A stretch of DNA of 64,000 nucleotides from Auricularia sp. M13 (taxonomy: Eukaryota; Basidiomycota; Agaricomycetes; Auriculariales; Auriculariaceae), in the NCBI GenBank assembly GCA_037042915.1, contig CM073198.1:2232001-2296000 (forward strand). The letters are read 5' to 3'. The notes under the pieces were generated by a model. That model had not been told where the DNA came from, ran no database searches, and worked only from the letters and a program-made list of their open reading frames with translations. Positions 44,887 through 55,143 of this stretch are shown one piece after another. The number at the start of each line of letters is the position of its first letter. Positions within the stretch are counted from its first letter, which is position 1. A program made the translations under genes and the position numbers.

Positions 44887-46587
44887 ATGAATCCTGCTCC
44901 GTCTCCCTCGAATTTGGAACCTGCATCAACGCCTGCTCGCATTGCCGCGCAAGAATGGGAACTGATTCGAGCCGAGAAGGCCCTGGACGATACGCGTAGC
45001 CTCATCCTCCAGGATACTAGCCGACCCATGTTCGCGCAACTCCAACGCCAGCAGCAGGATCTTGAAGCTGTGGTCGACCGCATGCAACGCGAACTTATTT
45101 CCCTCAAGTCGTCCACCGCCCCTATCCGCCAGCTGCCTTTCGATGTGCTTGGCGAAATCGTGGTGCTCGTGGTTGGCGTCCGCAACCGGAGCGTCGTTGC
45201 GGCCATTAGGAATCTCTCCTTGGTATGCAAATTTTGGCGCAAGGTAATACTGCGGACGCCTCGAGCCTGGACATATATCCCCTTTGCCAACGACCCTTCC
45301 GCTCATTCCGGCCGATTCCTTACCAGCACCAATATTTTTGGGCGTTGGCTCAAACGGAGTGGTTCATTGCGTGTGGACGTCTTGCTCGACTTGTGCGGAA
45401 CAGCTCGTGAGGACTTTGACTGCCCTCCACTCCCCGAGGACCTGCTTCCGCTCCTGATGCAGAATATTGGAAAATTGCGCTCCTTGAAGATTTCCATGCA
45501 CAATCCAACACCGACACACCGCACCCAGGTATACACGACGCTCGGGAAGTCCGCCGCTCTGCGAAACCTGGAGAATTTGGACCTTGATATTTCGCACCTT
45601 CGCTTTCCCATCGTGCCGACCAACCTTGAACGGAAGCTTGCTGCGAAAACGTCATACCTTCGGTCTTTGCATATTTCCAGCTTCCCAGATCTTCATTGCC
45701 GTTGGTATCCTGGTGTTTCCTCACTGCGTCACCTCCACCTCCGAATTATCAGCGCCAGGGTGCTCGTCGACTTCTTCGTTTGTCACGGCAATTTTTCGTC
45801 CCTGCGTTCTCTTCGCGTCGACGATCTGGATGATACCGTACGACCAGTGACAGGCCCCGCCACCATTAGGAGCCTGGAAGTCTTATCCCTTGGATTGCGG
45901 CATTCCGGACCCGGGGATCTGCTCGACGTCCTGTATTTTCCGGGCCTCGAGGTCCTGGAGTTCAAAGTGCAACGTATAGGGGCGAACAGCAACGCTATTC
46001 AATACTTCGAAACCCTTATGAAGGAATCCGACCCGCCTCTGCGCGAGCTCTATTTAACGGGCTTCCGCTTCTTTGATAACCTCGAGGCCCGTCTCATCAA
46101 CTGCCTCCGCGAGGTCCCTATCCTGTCGAAACTGTGCATCCACGACGCGGGACGGTCAATGCCCAGGAAGTTGCTCCAGGCACTTTCGAACCCGGTCGAG
46201 GAGAGCTGGATTTGCCCGGAACTCACCCACGTATTTTTTGGCGAGTATTCGTTCGATCAGTTGACCGAGGAGACACTGGCGCGCAACGATGCTGCCGCGG
46301 GCAGACCGTGTCGCTTTGATCCCACGACGGCGGCTGCGTGGCTGGCTGTAACAGCATTTGTGCAAGCACGGATAGAGGAGTCTGAGAGGGCGGCGGCCGA
46401 GCAAGCAGGCCGTGTGATCGACGTTGAGGAGGAACCACAACTTGTTGTCTTGCGGCCTGTGCGTGCGCGCCTGGCATTCGACGAGTATCATCCCGACTGG
46501 TCGGGGACATGGCGCTGGACGCAGCGCCATTTCCCGCAATATGAGTGGTGGAAGCTCCCCGAGCATCTCGAGCTGGAGGCAGATTAA
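44887..46587 (+). CDS. F-box protein
   Basis: Single-exon protein of 566 residues from ATG 44887 (MNPAPSPSNL). A coiled-coil N-terminus (EWELIRAEKALDDTRSLI; RQQQDLEAVVDRMQRELISL) is followed by the F-box at about residues 80-125 (RQLPFDVLGEIVVLV, LSLVCKFWRKVILRTPRAW). The C-terminal 400 residues show irregular leucine-rich-repeat-like blocks (LRSLHISSFPDL; LEVLSLGLRHSG; LEVLEFKVQRIG). This layout is typical of the large Agaricomycete F-box family. The F-box would bind Skp1 in an SCF ubiquitin ligase, and the C-terminal part would choose substrates. The substrate is unknown. Confidence 0.86.
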   Translation: MNPAPSPSNLEPASTPARIAAQEWELIRAEKALDDTRSLILQDTSRPMFAQLQRQQQDLEAVVDRMQRELISLKSSTAPIRQLPFDVLGEIVVLVVGVRNRSVVAAIRNLSLVCKFWRKVILRTPRAWTYIPFANDPSAHSGRFLTSTNIFGRWLKRSGSLRVDVLLDLCGTAREDFDCPPLPEDLLPLLMQNIGKLRSLKISMHNPTPTHRTQVYTTLGKSAALRNLENLDLDISHLRFPIVPTNLERKLAAKTSYLRSLHISSFPDLHCRWYPGVSSLRHLHLRIISARVLVDFFVCHGNFSSLRSLRVDDLDDTVRPVTGPATIRSLEVLSLGLRHSGPGDLLDVLYFPGLEVLEFKVQRIGANSNAIQYFETLMKESDPPLRELYLTGFRFFDNLEARLINCLREVPILSKLCIHDAGRSMPRKLLQALSNPVEESWICPELTHVFFGEYSFDQLTEETLARNDAAAGRPCRFDPTTAAAWLAVTAFVQARIEESERAAAEQAGRVIDVEEEPQLVVLRPVRARLAFDEYHPDWSGTWRWTQRHFPQYEWWKLPEHLELEAD

Positions 46588-46777
46588 TGCCAGGTTGGAT
46601 CGGGATTCGTTCCTCGTACAATGTCGTGGACTATGCTGTTTGCTCTGAATGCTGTTGTCTGTTGTTTTTGCGCTTTGACATCCCACGAACGCTTTGCACA
46701 TCCCTTCCAAAGTTTTACATTGCCAACATATGTGTATAGTATACTTTTGCATGCAATCCGCTGTATCCAAGAAAATT

Positions 46778-48476
46778 CTAGACAGAGATCGTTTTGAACA
46801 CGTTGAAGCCGTCCGCGCTGGTGCTGATGACGGCGCCAGGGATCTGGGGGTGCCAGTGGACCTCTTTGACCTCGCGCTGACCCTGATGAATGAAGAGGAG
46901 CTGCTGCGGCACCTCACGCCCGCTCGCGTCTAGCTCCTCGCGCATTTCGTCGGCGTCGTGCTCAACAGCCAGATCCCAAAGCGTGACTTGATCGTCTGCT
47001 CCGGACGCGACGAATGTAGACTCGTCCGACGGATGCCACTCGACAGAGGTGATGGGCGCCGTATGCCACGTGAGCGAAGCGACGGGTGTCGGCGCTGGGG
47101 AGGCCGCTCTGTTGGACCATTTAAGTGGGTGCGACGAGGGTAAGTGAAACCCACAAACCCTTTGAGCGCCCGCAAATCCCAGACCTTGAGCATCCCATCG
47201 TCGCCACCACTCAGGAGCAAGTGGCTGCTCAGCCGGTTCCAACTGATGACGTTCACATCGTTGGAGTGGGCACCGTCGATGGCCACGGCGCTCTTGCGGG
47301 TCTTCACGCGCACATCCCATATTCTGACGCTCGCGTCGGCAGAACACGACGCGAAGACGGTCAGTTCCGTCGGGGACCACTGCAGGTCTTCGACGGATGA
47401 TGTGTGCGACGTGAAGGGTGTGGGCGATGTGTTGAACCCGCTGGGCGTGGACGTCGTGAGGTAGATATTGCTCGCGATGTCGCCCGTTAGGAGACGTAAC
47501 GAGGACGCCGAGCCGGACGACACGTCTGCGCCCCAGTCCATCGCGAAGCCCTCTGCGCGGCCGTGCGCGCTGGCCGTGTACACCGGTTTTTGGACAGTTG
47601 CTTTGTCGTAAGTGTATCCCGGCGTATCGAGTGACTCGAGCAGGGGACGGACGTCGAATATGTGCACCTTGCCTGTCTCAGACCATGAGGCGACGTGATA
47701 GGGTGTGTTGACTGGCGGAAGGGGTGTCGAGGGCGCGAGAGGCTGAGCCCGCACGCGGTTGACGCCTCCGACGTGGGGGATGGACTTGAATTCGACCACT
47801 GCGTCTTCGTCGAGCGCATCGGCGTCTTCGTCTTCGTCGTCGTCTTCGCTATCCGAGTCTGCGCGCGTGTTAGGAACTTGCACAACTTTCGCCGGACGAA
47901 GGCTGACCAGCATCCTTCTGGGTGCGATGCAGCTGGCTCATCTTCATAACCAGGATCTCGTTCTTCTTGGCGTCGTCGGCCTGTGTTCCCGAGACGACAT
48001 AGGCCGTCTGCGGATATTTTGCGCGATCGAAGCCGAGCGAGTCGCGCAGGACATCGAAGGAAAGACAGGGCCAGTGGACGGCCATTGTATGCAGCATTTC
48101 GTAGCTGGTCATGTCGGGTTCGAGCACCTCGTCCTGCGCAAGTTGGTGCTGGCCGCCGGGAATGTATACGCTCTTCTGAGGCTCTGCTTCGTCCTCGTTG
48201 TCCTCGGCCGCTGGTATGATCTCTCCGTCGACCTCCATGCCTGTAAGATGAATTCAGACCGAGTCCTTCAGGATGAATGAATCCTTGCGCACCATCTTCA
48301 TCCTGAGCGTCAGCATCGACGACCTCCTCGTCCGAGTCGTTCTCGTCCTCCCATGGGTCCTCGTACTGCAGCTCGTCCTCGTCGTTGCCGGCTGCCCGTC
48401 CAGGCGTAGTCTCTCCTGTCGCGCGGGCCTTGCTCGAGGGCTCGTCCCCGGCAGCTGCAGAGCGTTTCGGTGGCAT
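46778..48476 (-). CDS. RRB1: RRB1/GRWD1, WD-repeat ribosome-assembly chaperone
   Basis: Glutamate-rich WD protein; in yeast Rrb1 is the dedicated chaperone of ribosomal protein Rpl3 (uL3). Start [12 protein letters not shown] at 48476, then an acidic N-terminus ([17 protein letters not shown]). A 55-nt intron leads to [10 protein letters not shown]. Next is the CAF1C/H4-binding-like segment [38 protein letters not shown] and a second acidic run ([18 protein letters not shown]). The beta-propeller repeats follow: [110 protein letters not shown] and [20 protein letters not shown]. Ends KTISV. Transcribed away from DMC1. Confidence 0.92.
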
Positions 48477-48613
48477 GACTGGGTTTGGCGTAAAGCACTG
48501 GGCGTGAAGAGAAAAATCGGATGCAAACACGGGTTCGGATCTTTTGCCTCTCTTGCACCTCCAGCCACATTTCGCCCTCGTCCGCACGCAGCGCGCCAGT
48601 CGAAACGCATACA
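48477..48613. promoter_or_regulatory. Shared divergent promoter, RRB1/DMC1
   Basis: Only 137 bp separate the start codons of RRB1 (minus) and DMC1 (plus), so leaders and core promoters must overlap or be very short. One gene serves growth (ribosome assembly) and the other meiosis. Confidence 0.6.
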
Positions 48614-50616
48614 ATGGCACGACAGAGCACGAACGCCTCCACGCGCGCACCCAGCCCTGCGCCTACCAACAACGGCGCGGGCGTGGACGACGTCGACGAA
48701 GTGCGTCGATGGGTGCTCCAACTAGGAACGCGTTACTGACGACGAACGACGTGTCAGACTCCGTTTTTTGACACAGTGGACGAGCTCCAGGCTCATGTGA
48801 GTGCTTGGACACGTCCCATCCTCTCGCGTCTTTGGTGCACGTGCTCGCCTTCGCCGCGGACCCAGTTTCTGCAGAATATATGCACTACGAAACTTGATGC
48901 TGACCCGATTTTGTTCACAGGGAATTAACGTACAAGACATACTAAAGCTCAAAGTGGGCTTACATCTCGTCTCGACGTCCGCGTTTCCTCATCGCGCCTT
49001 CTGCCCTTCAGCAAGCTGCAATCAACACTATCACGGGCGTCAACATGACACCGCGCAAAACTCTACTGAAGATCAAGGCGAGGGACGGAAATTGGACTTA
49101 GCTTGCACGGGCTGACCTCTTTGTAGGGTTTCTCTGAGGCCAAAGTTGAGAAGCTGAAAGTTGGTGGACGCACTCCGCAAGGCTCCTGCACTCTACATGA
49201 GGCTCACCCATTGCATTAGGAAGCAGTTCATAAGATGATGGTACGTTGCTGTGACGCTTATATGCAGCATATACTGCGCTGTCTTCGCGCATTTACTGAC
49301 GCTTATCAGGGCTCAAGCTTCGCGTCTGGGGCTGAAGTTGCTCAGCGTCGCAAGCGCGTCATAAGCATCAGCACTGGCAGCAAGGCCGTAGACGCCATCC
49401 TCGGAGGTGAGGCAACTTCTCTGTGTATGATCATTTGAGGTCTCACCCTTGGTCGTAGGCGGAGTACAATCTCAAAGCATCACTGAGGTGTATGGCGAGT
49501 TTCGCACGGGCAAAACGCAGCTCAGCCATACCATGTGCATCATGGCCCAGGTCAGCTCGCTTCCTTGTGCGAGTTATGCCGCGCTCAATCCCTGCATTTT
49601 CAGCTTCCTGCGGAGATGGGAGGCGCACAAGGCAAGGTGGCTTTCATTGACACTGAAGGTGCATCCAGATGCCGCTGTTCGCGAGACCATCCTTGCTGAT
49701 ATTTTGGCTCTACAAAGGCACCTTTCGTCCGGATAGGATACGGTCTATCGCCGCGCGCTTTGGTGTGGATGGCGAACTGGCTTTGGAGAACATCGTCTAT
49801 GGTATGTTCATCGACCTTGGCTCGCTTCATTTGACGGACTACGACATGATTCCTACAGCTCGCGCGTTCAACAGCGAACATCAGGTGCGCTGCTTAAAAC
49901 GGTCTCTGGGCCACCGCTGCATATATGACGATTTGTGCAGATGGAATTGGTCAACGAACTCAGCTCGCGCTTCGCAGAAGACAAGGACTTCCGGCTACTG
50001 GTTCGTAGCATATTCATTTACTACTGTAAAGAAACGTCAACTCTGGGCAGATCGTCGACAGCATCATGGCCTTGTTCAGAACGGATTTCTCGGGCCGCGG
50101 GGAGCTCAGCGAACGACAGCAGAAGGTGGGCCTCCGTGGATGATCACTGTCAGAGACTGATGTATACCAGCTGGCCCAAATGCTAAGCAAGCTCACGAAA
50201 ATGAGCGAGGAGTACAACGTAGGCACCTACGACCGACGTCCGCACATCCCCGCAGATAAGCCTGACCTGACACCAGATCGCAATCCTCATGACGAACCAA
50301 GTGCAATGTTCGCCCTGCCCAGCTCCTGCTCCCGAAGTCATTGGACTGAGCCAATATTTACAGCTGACCCGGGCGCGACGATGACGTTCGTCGCTGGCGG
50401 CGCCCTCAAGCCGATCGGCGGCCACATCCTATCGCACGCGTCCGCGACGCGTATGTTCCTCCGCAAGGGTCAGTCATTCTATCTTGAGCTTTTCTTCCAA
50501 ACTTATGCTTTCTAGGCCGCGCGGAGGAGCGCGTAGCAAAACTCGTCGACAGTCCCGACCGTCCGGAGAGCGAGGCGTCGTACAAGTTGGACGAGGGCGG
50601 CTGGATGGACGTTTGA
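48614..50616 (+). CDS. DMC1: DMC1, meiotic RecA-family recombinase
   Basis: Strand-exchange ATPase acting on meiotic double-strand breaks. Many short exons. N-terminal [17 protein letters not shown], then [55 protein letters not shown] and EAVHKMM (helix-hairpin-helix-like domain). The core has [37 protein letters not shown] (Walker A), [66 protein letters not shown] (Walker B, split by an intron), [24 protein letters not shown] and [20 protein letters not shown]. Ends DEGGWMDV with TGA at 50614-50616. GINVQDI near the N-terminus and [13 protein letters not shown] favour DMC1 over RAD51. All ATPase motifs are present. Its presence implies a meiotic cycle. Confidence 0.93.
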
Positions 50617-51168
50617 TCGCTCTGAAAGTGAAGGCTGTCGTTTGTTTCTGCTTTGCTTTGACCGTTGCTGTATCGTTTTCGCATTTTGTGCTGCATTGCT
50701 GTATCGCTGATTCTGCCGATCATAGAATAGTACTGACAAGCTTCCTGATCCCGAGCCCCCACTCATACTGTATATCCCGACCTTCTCTTTCTCCAGAGAT
50801 TCCACAAGACGAGCTTTTATGGGAGCTCAGGCACACCGAGGCTATTGTTGCTCGATACTATCGGCAACTGTGAGAGCATCAGGGTGGCAATATTGGGCGG
50901 AATTTTGCAGTCCAGGGTCCATGGCATCGATTTATTCCCTTGCCAGGACGCTGAAGCTTTGCGCACTCATATGGACGGTGCGGTCCTGCTACAGCGCTAG
51001 TCCGATTATCGCTGCCGACATCGGATGAGTCGGCGGCCATCTCTACCTCATAAACGCACGTGGCGCCCGCCACTCCTCCTTCGCTTTCGTCGCAGTACTC
51101 GGGATCGAGCTGAGTACAGTCCTTGTGAAGAACGTTCACCAACTAGCTTCTACACGACCACGCCGCCC
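50617..51168. other. Intergenic, nothing recognised
   Basis: About 550 bp holding the DMC1 3' flank and the leader of the next gene. No gene or repeat seen. Confidence 0.4.
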
Positions 51169-52241
51169 ATGCCCCCAAAGAAGAAGAAAGGTGCGAACTC
51201 GAATCAGTTCTTTCGTTCCTCAGGACAATGGCACTGATACTCCTTGTTTAGTCAGGTTCCCATTCACGAATGCGCAACTGGCTGAGGCTGGGCTTGTGGG
51301 CGAAGGCGAGTTCCTATTCCAACTGTGGCCCGGGCCAATCCTTCCGTTCCTGTCATTCCCATGTCTTGCGGCGCCCCACATGAACCCACCGTGACAATTC
51401 CTTCTTTGCACCTACGCACGATGCCAGTCTCGGCATCTTGAACGCTGTGCACTGATTCACCATATCCGACACCCATAGGCCTGTCTGCCGAGGTCCGCGA
51501 ACTCATAGAGCACATGAGAACGCATCCAGAGTATTATCGTGAGTTGTCTTCCTACTTTCATCTCTGCATATTGCATCCACTCCGGCTTATAAACAACTTT
51601 ATTGCTCACCTTTCCCTCTCGTCATTGCAGAAGACACAACCCTCGCCCTACTCAAGGCTACGAACGAGCAGGCCCTCCACTACGAGGCGGTCGCCGCTGC
51701 GCGGGCCGACCCTTCGGCGTTGTCGACCACGACGGACGGCTCGCCTTACGCCATCTCGGAGTACGAGAGACTGATGTACTACCAATGGCAAGGCAAATCC
51801 GCGGGCACGCTCCTCTACCGCTCGGATCTGCGCACGCGCCCCTTCCCCCATCCCCCACATACGCCTCCCGCCATGGAATACCGGTCAGGGAGTACGGCGT
51901 GGCGTGACGTATGGGACACAGACATGCACACGCGGGTGAACGAAATCGTCCATGCTCGGGGCATCAGAATAGAGAACTCGCACCTGGCCACCTTCCTTGC
52001 GGAAGGGGAGGCACACGTGCCCGGGGCGAAGAAGGCAGTGGTATGGGTGAAAGTGACTCCGGGATGCACAACGGCGGAGGTCGCCCACGATACGGGCGAG
52101 GAGATCCTGACACTCCTGGAGGAGAATGGAGTCCCGCGCAGCGAGGTGACAGTCGAGTTCTGCGAAGGGTATTCGCGGCGTTGGGGCGCGTTCCAAAATT
52201 ATGTGGCTATTCATCAGCGACCTAGCAAAGACTCTGAGTGA
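51169..52241 (+). CDS. Hypothetical protein, unknown function
   Basis: Start at ATG 51169 (MPPKKKK), a short first exon whose AAAG/GTGCGA donor joins to VRFPFTNAQLAEAGLVGEGE. A later exon gives LSAEVRELIEHMRTHPEYY, and the last (from about 51630) DTTLALLKATNEQALHYEAV, YERLMYYQWQGKSAGTLLYR, then WGAFQNYVAIHQRPSKDSE at the stop. A compact region near residues 180-250 has alternating strands and helices (AVVWVKVTPGCTTAEVAHD, EILTLLEENGVPRSEVTVEF), suggesting a small folded alpha/beta domain. No motif or family recognised. The foldback element begins 139 bp after its stop. Confidence 0.65.
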
Positions 52242-52373
52242 GGTTGTTTCAGAAAGTATTTTTCTGAATCTCAACGAGCTATTGGGAACCCAGCAGCGAG
52301 TACAGTCTAAAGCGCTGTCGCATAACGGGACCGAGGAGTGCGAGCTGGTGGAAGTTGAGTAGATGAGTTGGTC

Positions 52374-52379
52374 TTAGAG
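52374..52379 (+). repeat. Left target-site-duplication copy (TTAGAG)
   Basis: TTAGAG immediately before the left end of the foldback element; an identical TTAGAG starts right after its right end at 53609. Consistent with a 6-bp duplication made on insertion. Confidence 0.6.
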
Positions 52380-52946
52380 TATGAGTCATTAAGTGCACAT
52401 TTATTCCGGCCCATATAAAGTCGGCTCCGGCCGACACATAGCACAGGCGGCCACATCCGCCCACACATAACAAATGAATGCATTTCGGAAACTCGTCTCT
52501 CTCAGGCATCTATCTAAATGGGATGGTGTGTAGTAGAGCAGCTGTAAGATTTCAGGGCCTCACATGCACAATTGAGTGAGCCACAGGTAATTGATTCCTG
52601 TGTATTCTTGATTGCAAGTCCAGGCATGCCTCTAGGACTACCAGGCACTCATTAAATGTTATTCTCAACATGGTAATGGTCAATGGAGGCCTGAGACTGA
52701 GAAGGAATGCTGATCTCAGTCCCAAGACCTGAATTCTCAAATTCAGGTTATATTCTCCATCACATGATTTGAGATTGACTGTTCACTCAGGTTTTCAATG
52801 TTAGAGTGTTGAGCTTCATGCAAATTACCCTGTATGAGGTATCTGGAGTGCGAGAGGAAGCTGCTCATCCGGAACGGCCGTTGAACGGACACCGGAGTCG
52901 GAGTCGGAACTCGTGTATCCGGCGTCGGATGCGGCCGAGCTCAGCT
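52380..52946 (+). repeat. Left arm of the foldback element
   Basis: 567 bp, inverted partner of 53042-53608. Near the inner end it contains gagtcggagtcggaactc and ggcgtcggatgcggcc, GC-rich and locally repetitive, while the outer two thirds are AT-richer. Confidence 0.85.
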
Positions 52947-53041
52947 GCAATGACACCCTGGCTCACACTCTATCACCCTCTTGTCAGCAATGAGGCTGCA
53001 TGTAAGCACAAAGTGATAATCTCGCAGTGAGTGGGGAAAAA

Positions 53042-53608
53042 AGCTGGGCTCGGCCGCATCCGACGCCGGATACACGAGTTCCGACTCCGACTCCGGTGTC
53101 CGTTCAACGGCCGTTCCGGATGAGCAGCTTCCTCTCGCACTCCAGATACCTCATACAGGGTAATTTGCATGAAGCTCAACACTCTAACATTGAAAACCTG
53201 AGTGAACAGTCAATCTCAAATCATGTGATGGAGAATATAACCTGAATTTGAGAATTCAGGTCTTGGGACTGAGATCAGCATTCCTTCTCAGTCTCAGGCC
53301 TCCATTGACCATTACCATGTTGAGAATAACATTTAATGAGTGCCTGGTAGTCCTAGAGGCATGCCTGGACTTGCAATCAAGAATACACAGGAATCAATTA
53401 CCTGTGGCTCACTCAATTGTGCATGTGAGGCCCTGAAATCTTACAGCTGCTCTACTACACACCATCCCATTTAGATAGATGCCTGAGAGAGACGAGTTTC
53501 CGAAATGCATTCATTTGTTATGTGTGGGCGGATGTGGCCGCCTGTGCTATGTGTCGGCCGGAGCCGACTTTATATGGGCCGGAATAAATGTGCACTTAAT
53601 GACTCATA
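53042..53608 (-). repeat. Right arm of the foldback element
   Basis: 567 bp, reverse complement of 52380-52946 with one mismatch noted by eye near the inner end. Confidence 0.85.
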
Positions 53609-53614
53609 TTAGAG
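53609..53614 (+). repeat. Right target-site-duplication copy (TTAGAG)
   Basis: TTAGAG directly after the right arm, matching 52374-52379. Confidence 0.6.
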
Positions 53615-53777
53615 GCGAACGCAGTGAGCCTGAGCGGACAGCGAGCTGCGATGGAGGTAAGTAACAGTGTAAGTGTCGGACTTCCGAGTCGGCACATTCA
53701 CCGACTTGTCCCGGACCTCATAATACCAAGCGACGCTTCTGTCTATTCAGCTCTAAAGTATAATCTGCTATGGATTA

Positions 53778-54924
53778 TTACACGAAGACCACGACGCTGG
53801 AGCGGGAACCAGCGCCCATCACCTGGGTAGTATCGCCATTCAGTCGTTCGCTTCGTGGAACAAACAGCGTCTCACCTGTTCGGAATATTTCTGCAGGACA
53901 TCGACCAGGACGACATAGAATGAAAGCAGGTCAGCAATGTATTGTCGCAGCAAGGAAAGATGCTTCTCGTCGAAAGCCTCCAGTAACATCGCAAGCTCGA
54001 CATCCATCTGGGACGAACAAGACATGGCGAGACTGGAGAGTTTCAGGCGTTCGACGTGGTATGCGAATGCCGACGAGCGCATGGACGCGACACACTCCTG
54101 GGCGCGCAGTATTTCGGACAATGCATCTGCAGGAAGCTCAGCGGTAGTTGACGGCAAAGATTCTATCAACGTCTCTGCGAACCAGCATGGGCTTGTGAGA
54201 GCAACGGATTTCTAGGGAAAGGGATCAGTGTGTCAAACCGAGAAGCCGATGAGCACGCACTTATCGGTCCTCCTGCGTCATGGAGGCCCTGAGCAGAGGT
54301 TACAGGTACAATGCAGCAAGCTGCTACTCACGAAGGCAGGGACAGCCAGATCTTCAGTTTATCCTTGGCAACAGTTTAGCCCTATAATCCAGAGCGAGAG
54401 CGAGAAAGAATGCACAAGGTACACAGAGAAAGTCTCCAGCTCCCGTTTGACGAGGGTCTCCGTCTCGAACACGCGCAGGCGAATCTTTGTGGACCCAATT
54501 TCTTCGTCTGCTTCCGTCTCGCGCTTGCGCTTCTTGCATGGAGGAGCCCCTAAATGTGCAGCAACGGAATCACTGGCGCTGTAGTTGAGGTACTCGGCTG
54601 CGCGAGATTGATGCACGTTCTCGACGAGCGCCGCGAGATGTCTAGCCGCGGAGACCTTGTTCAGCGCAAGATAAAATAAAGACGGCGTGTCCTACAAGAG
54701 CTAGAATTGGCCTGTGAGTAAGTCAGCATAAGCGGCCTATATTCACGCACCTGAAGTGGTAATGCGCGTGCGATGAGCTCTTCCGCTTCTTGCGTTGCCT
54801 TTGCCTGGAATTGCTGTCGCGTGTACGTGAGCAGTGTAGTAAGCGCATTTGTGCGCCGGTGTACTCTAACGCAGCTGCGTTCTTGCGAGTCAAGACGCGG
54901 GCTCATCTTGCTTTCCTTGCTCAT
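53778..54924 (-). CDS. Hypothetical helical protein, unknown function
   Basis: Start at ATG 54924 (MSKESKMSPRLDSQERSC). Exon 1 continues VHRRTNALTTLLTYTRQQFQ, KATQEAEELIARALPLQ. After an intron come TPSLFYLALNKVSAARHLAA, LVENVHQSRAAEYLNYSASD and the basic cluster CKKRKRETEADEEIGS (possible nuclear signal), then TKIRLRVFETETLVKRELET. The next long exon has ESLPSTTAELPADALSEIL, RAQECVASMRSSAFAYHVER and helical runs to DLLSFYVVLVDVLQKYSEQ. A last short exon ends SRSSVVVFV with TAA at 53778-53780. Mostly alpha-helical, with no recognised domain. It begins 164 bp past the foldback element, so its 3' UTR may run into that element. Confidence 0.6.
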
Positions 54925-55143
54925 ATCCTTGGGTTTGGTAGCAGGCAAGGTGACGGAAGTTGCCTGACCGGAAGTGGCCCTGTGACGCGGTACGCCAGGC
55001 TCTCGGTACAGCCAGTACGACAGTCCAGGAAAGCTCACCCTGGATTTTCGCTATCCGACTGTCAAACTGAAAGATTACACGATAATGATTCTCGGTATAG
55101 TTATACAGTACATTTGGCATACAGATTCTTCTTGAAGTGGGAC

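Larger units (their letters stand above)
52380..53608. mobile_element. Foldback (long-inverted-repeat) element, non-autonomous
   Basis: 1,229 bp made of two 567-bp inverted arms (52380-52946 and 53042-53608) around a 95-bp spacer. Paired positions always sum to 105988, so the arms have no length differences. The only mismatch I saw is next to the inner end (position 52941 against 53047). Outer ends are TATGAGTCATTAAGTGC and its complement. The element is flanked exactly by TTAGAG on both sides. No transposase is encoded; the mirrored ORFs (62 codons at 52552-52740 and 53248-53436, for example) arise from the symmetry. One arm direction has TTTATAT and GGAATAAATG, which could act as TATA and poly(A) signals. 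Likely a MITE- or foldback-type DNA transposon derivative, superfamily unknown. The near-identical arms suggest a recent insertion or arm-to-arm gene conversion. Confidence 0.75.

Noticed and set aside
52552-53436. Two copies of a 62-codon ORF on opposite strands, and the 74/69-codon pair nearer the centre
   Set aside because: Identical because they lie in inverted arms; no protein family, and too short to be a transposase.
52380-53608. Reading the arms as two inverted solo LTRs of a retroelement
   Set aside because: The duplicated TTAGAG fits ends at TATGAG/CTCATA rather than TG/CA. There is also no tRNA-type primer site or polypurine tract, and the exact symmetry is better explained by a foldback element.
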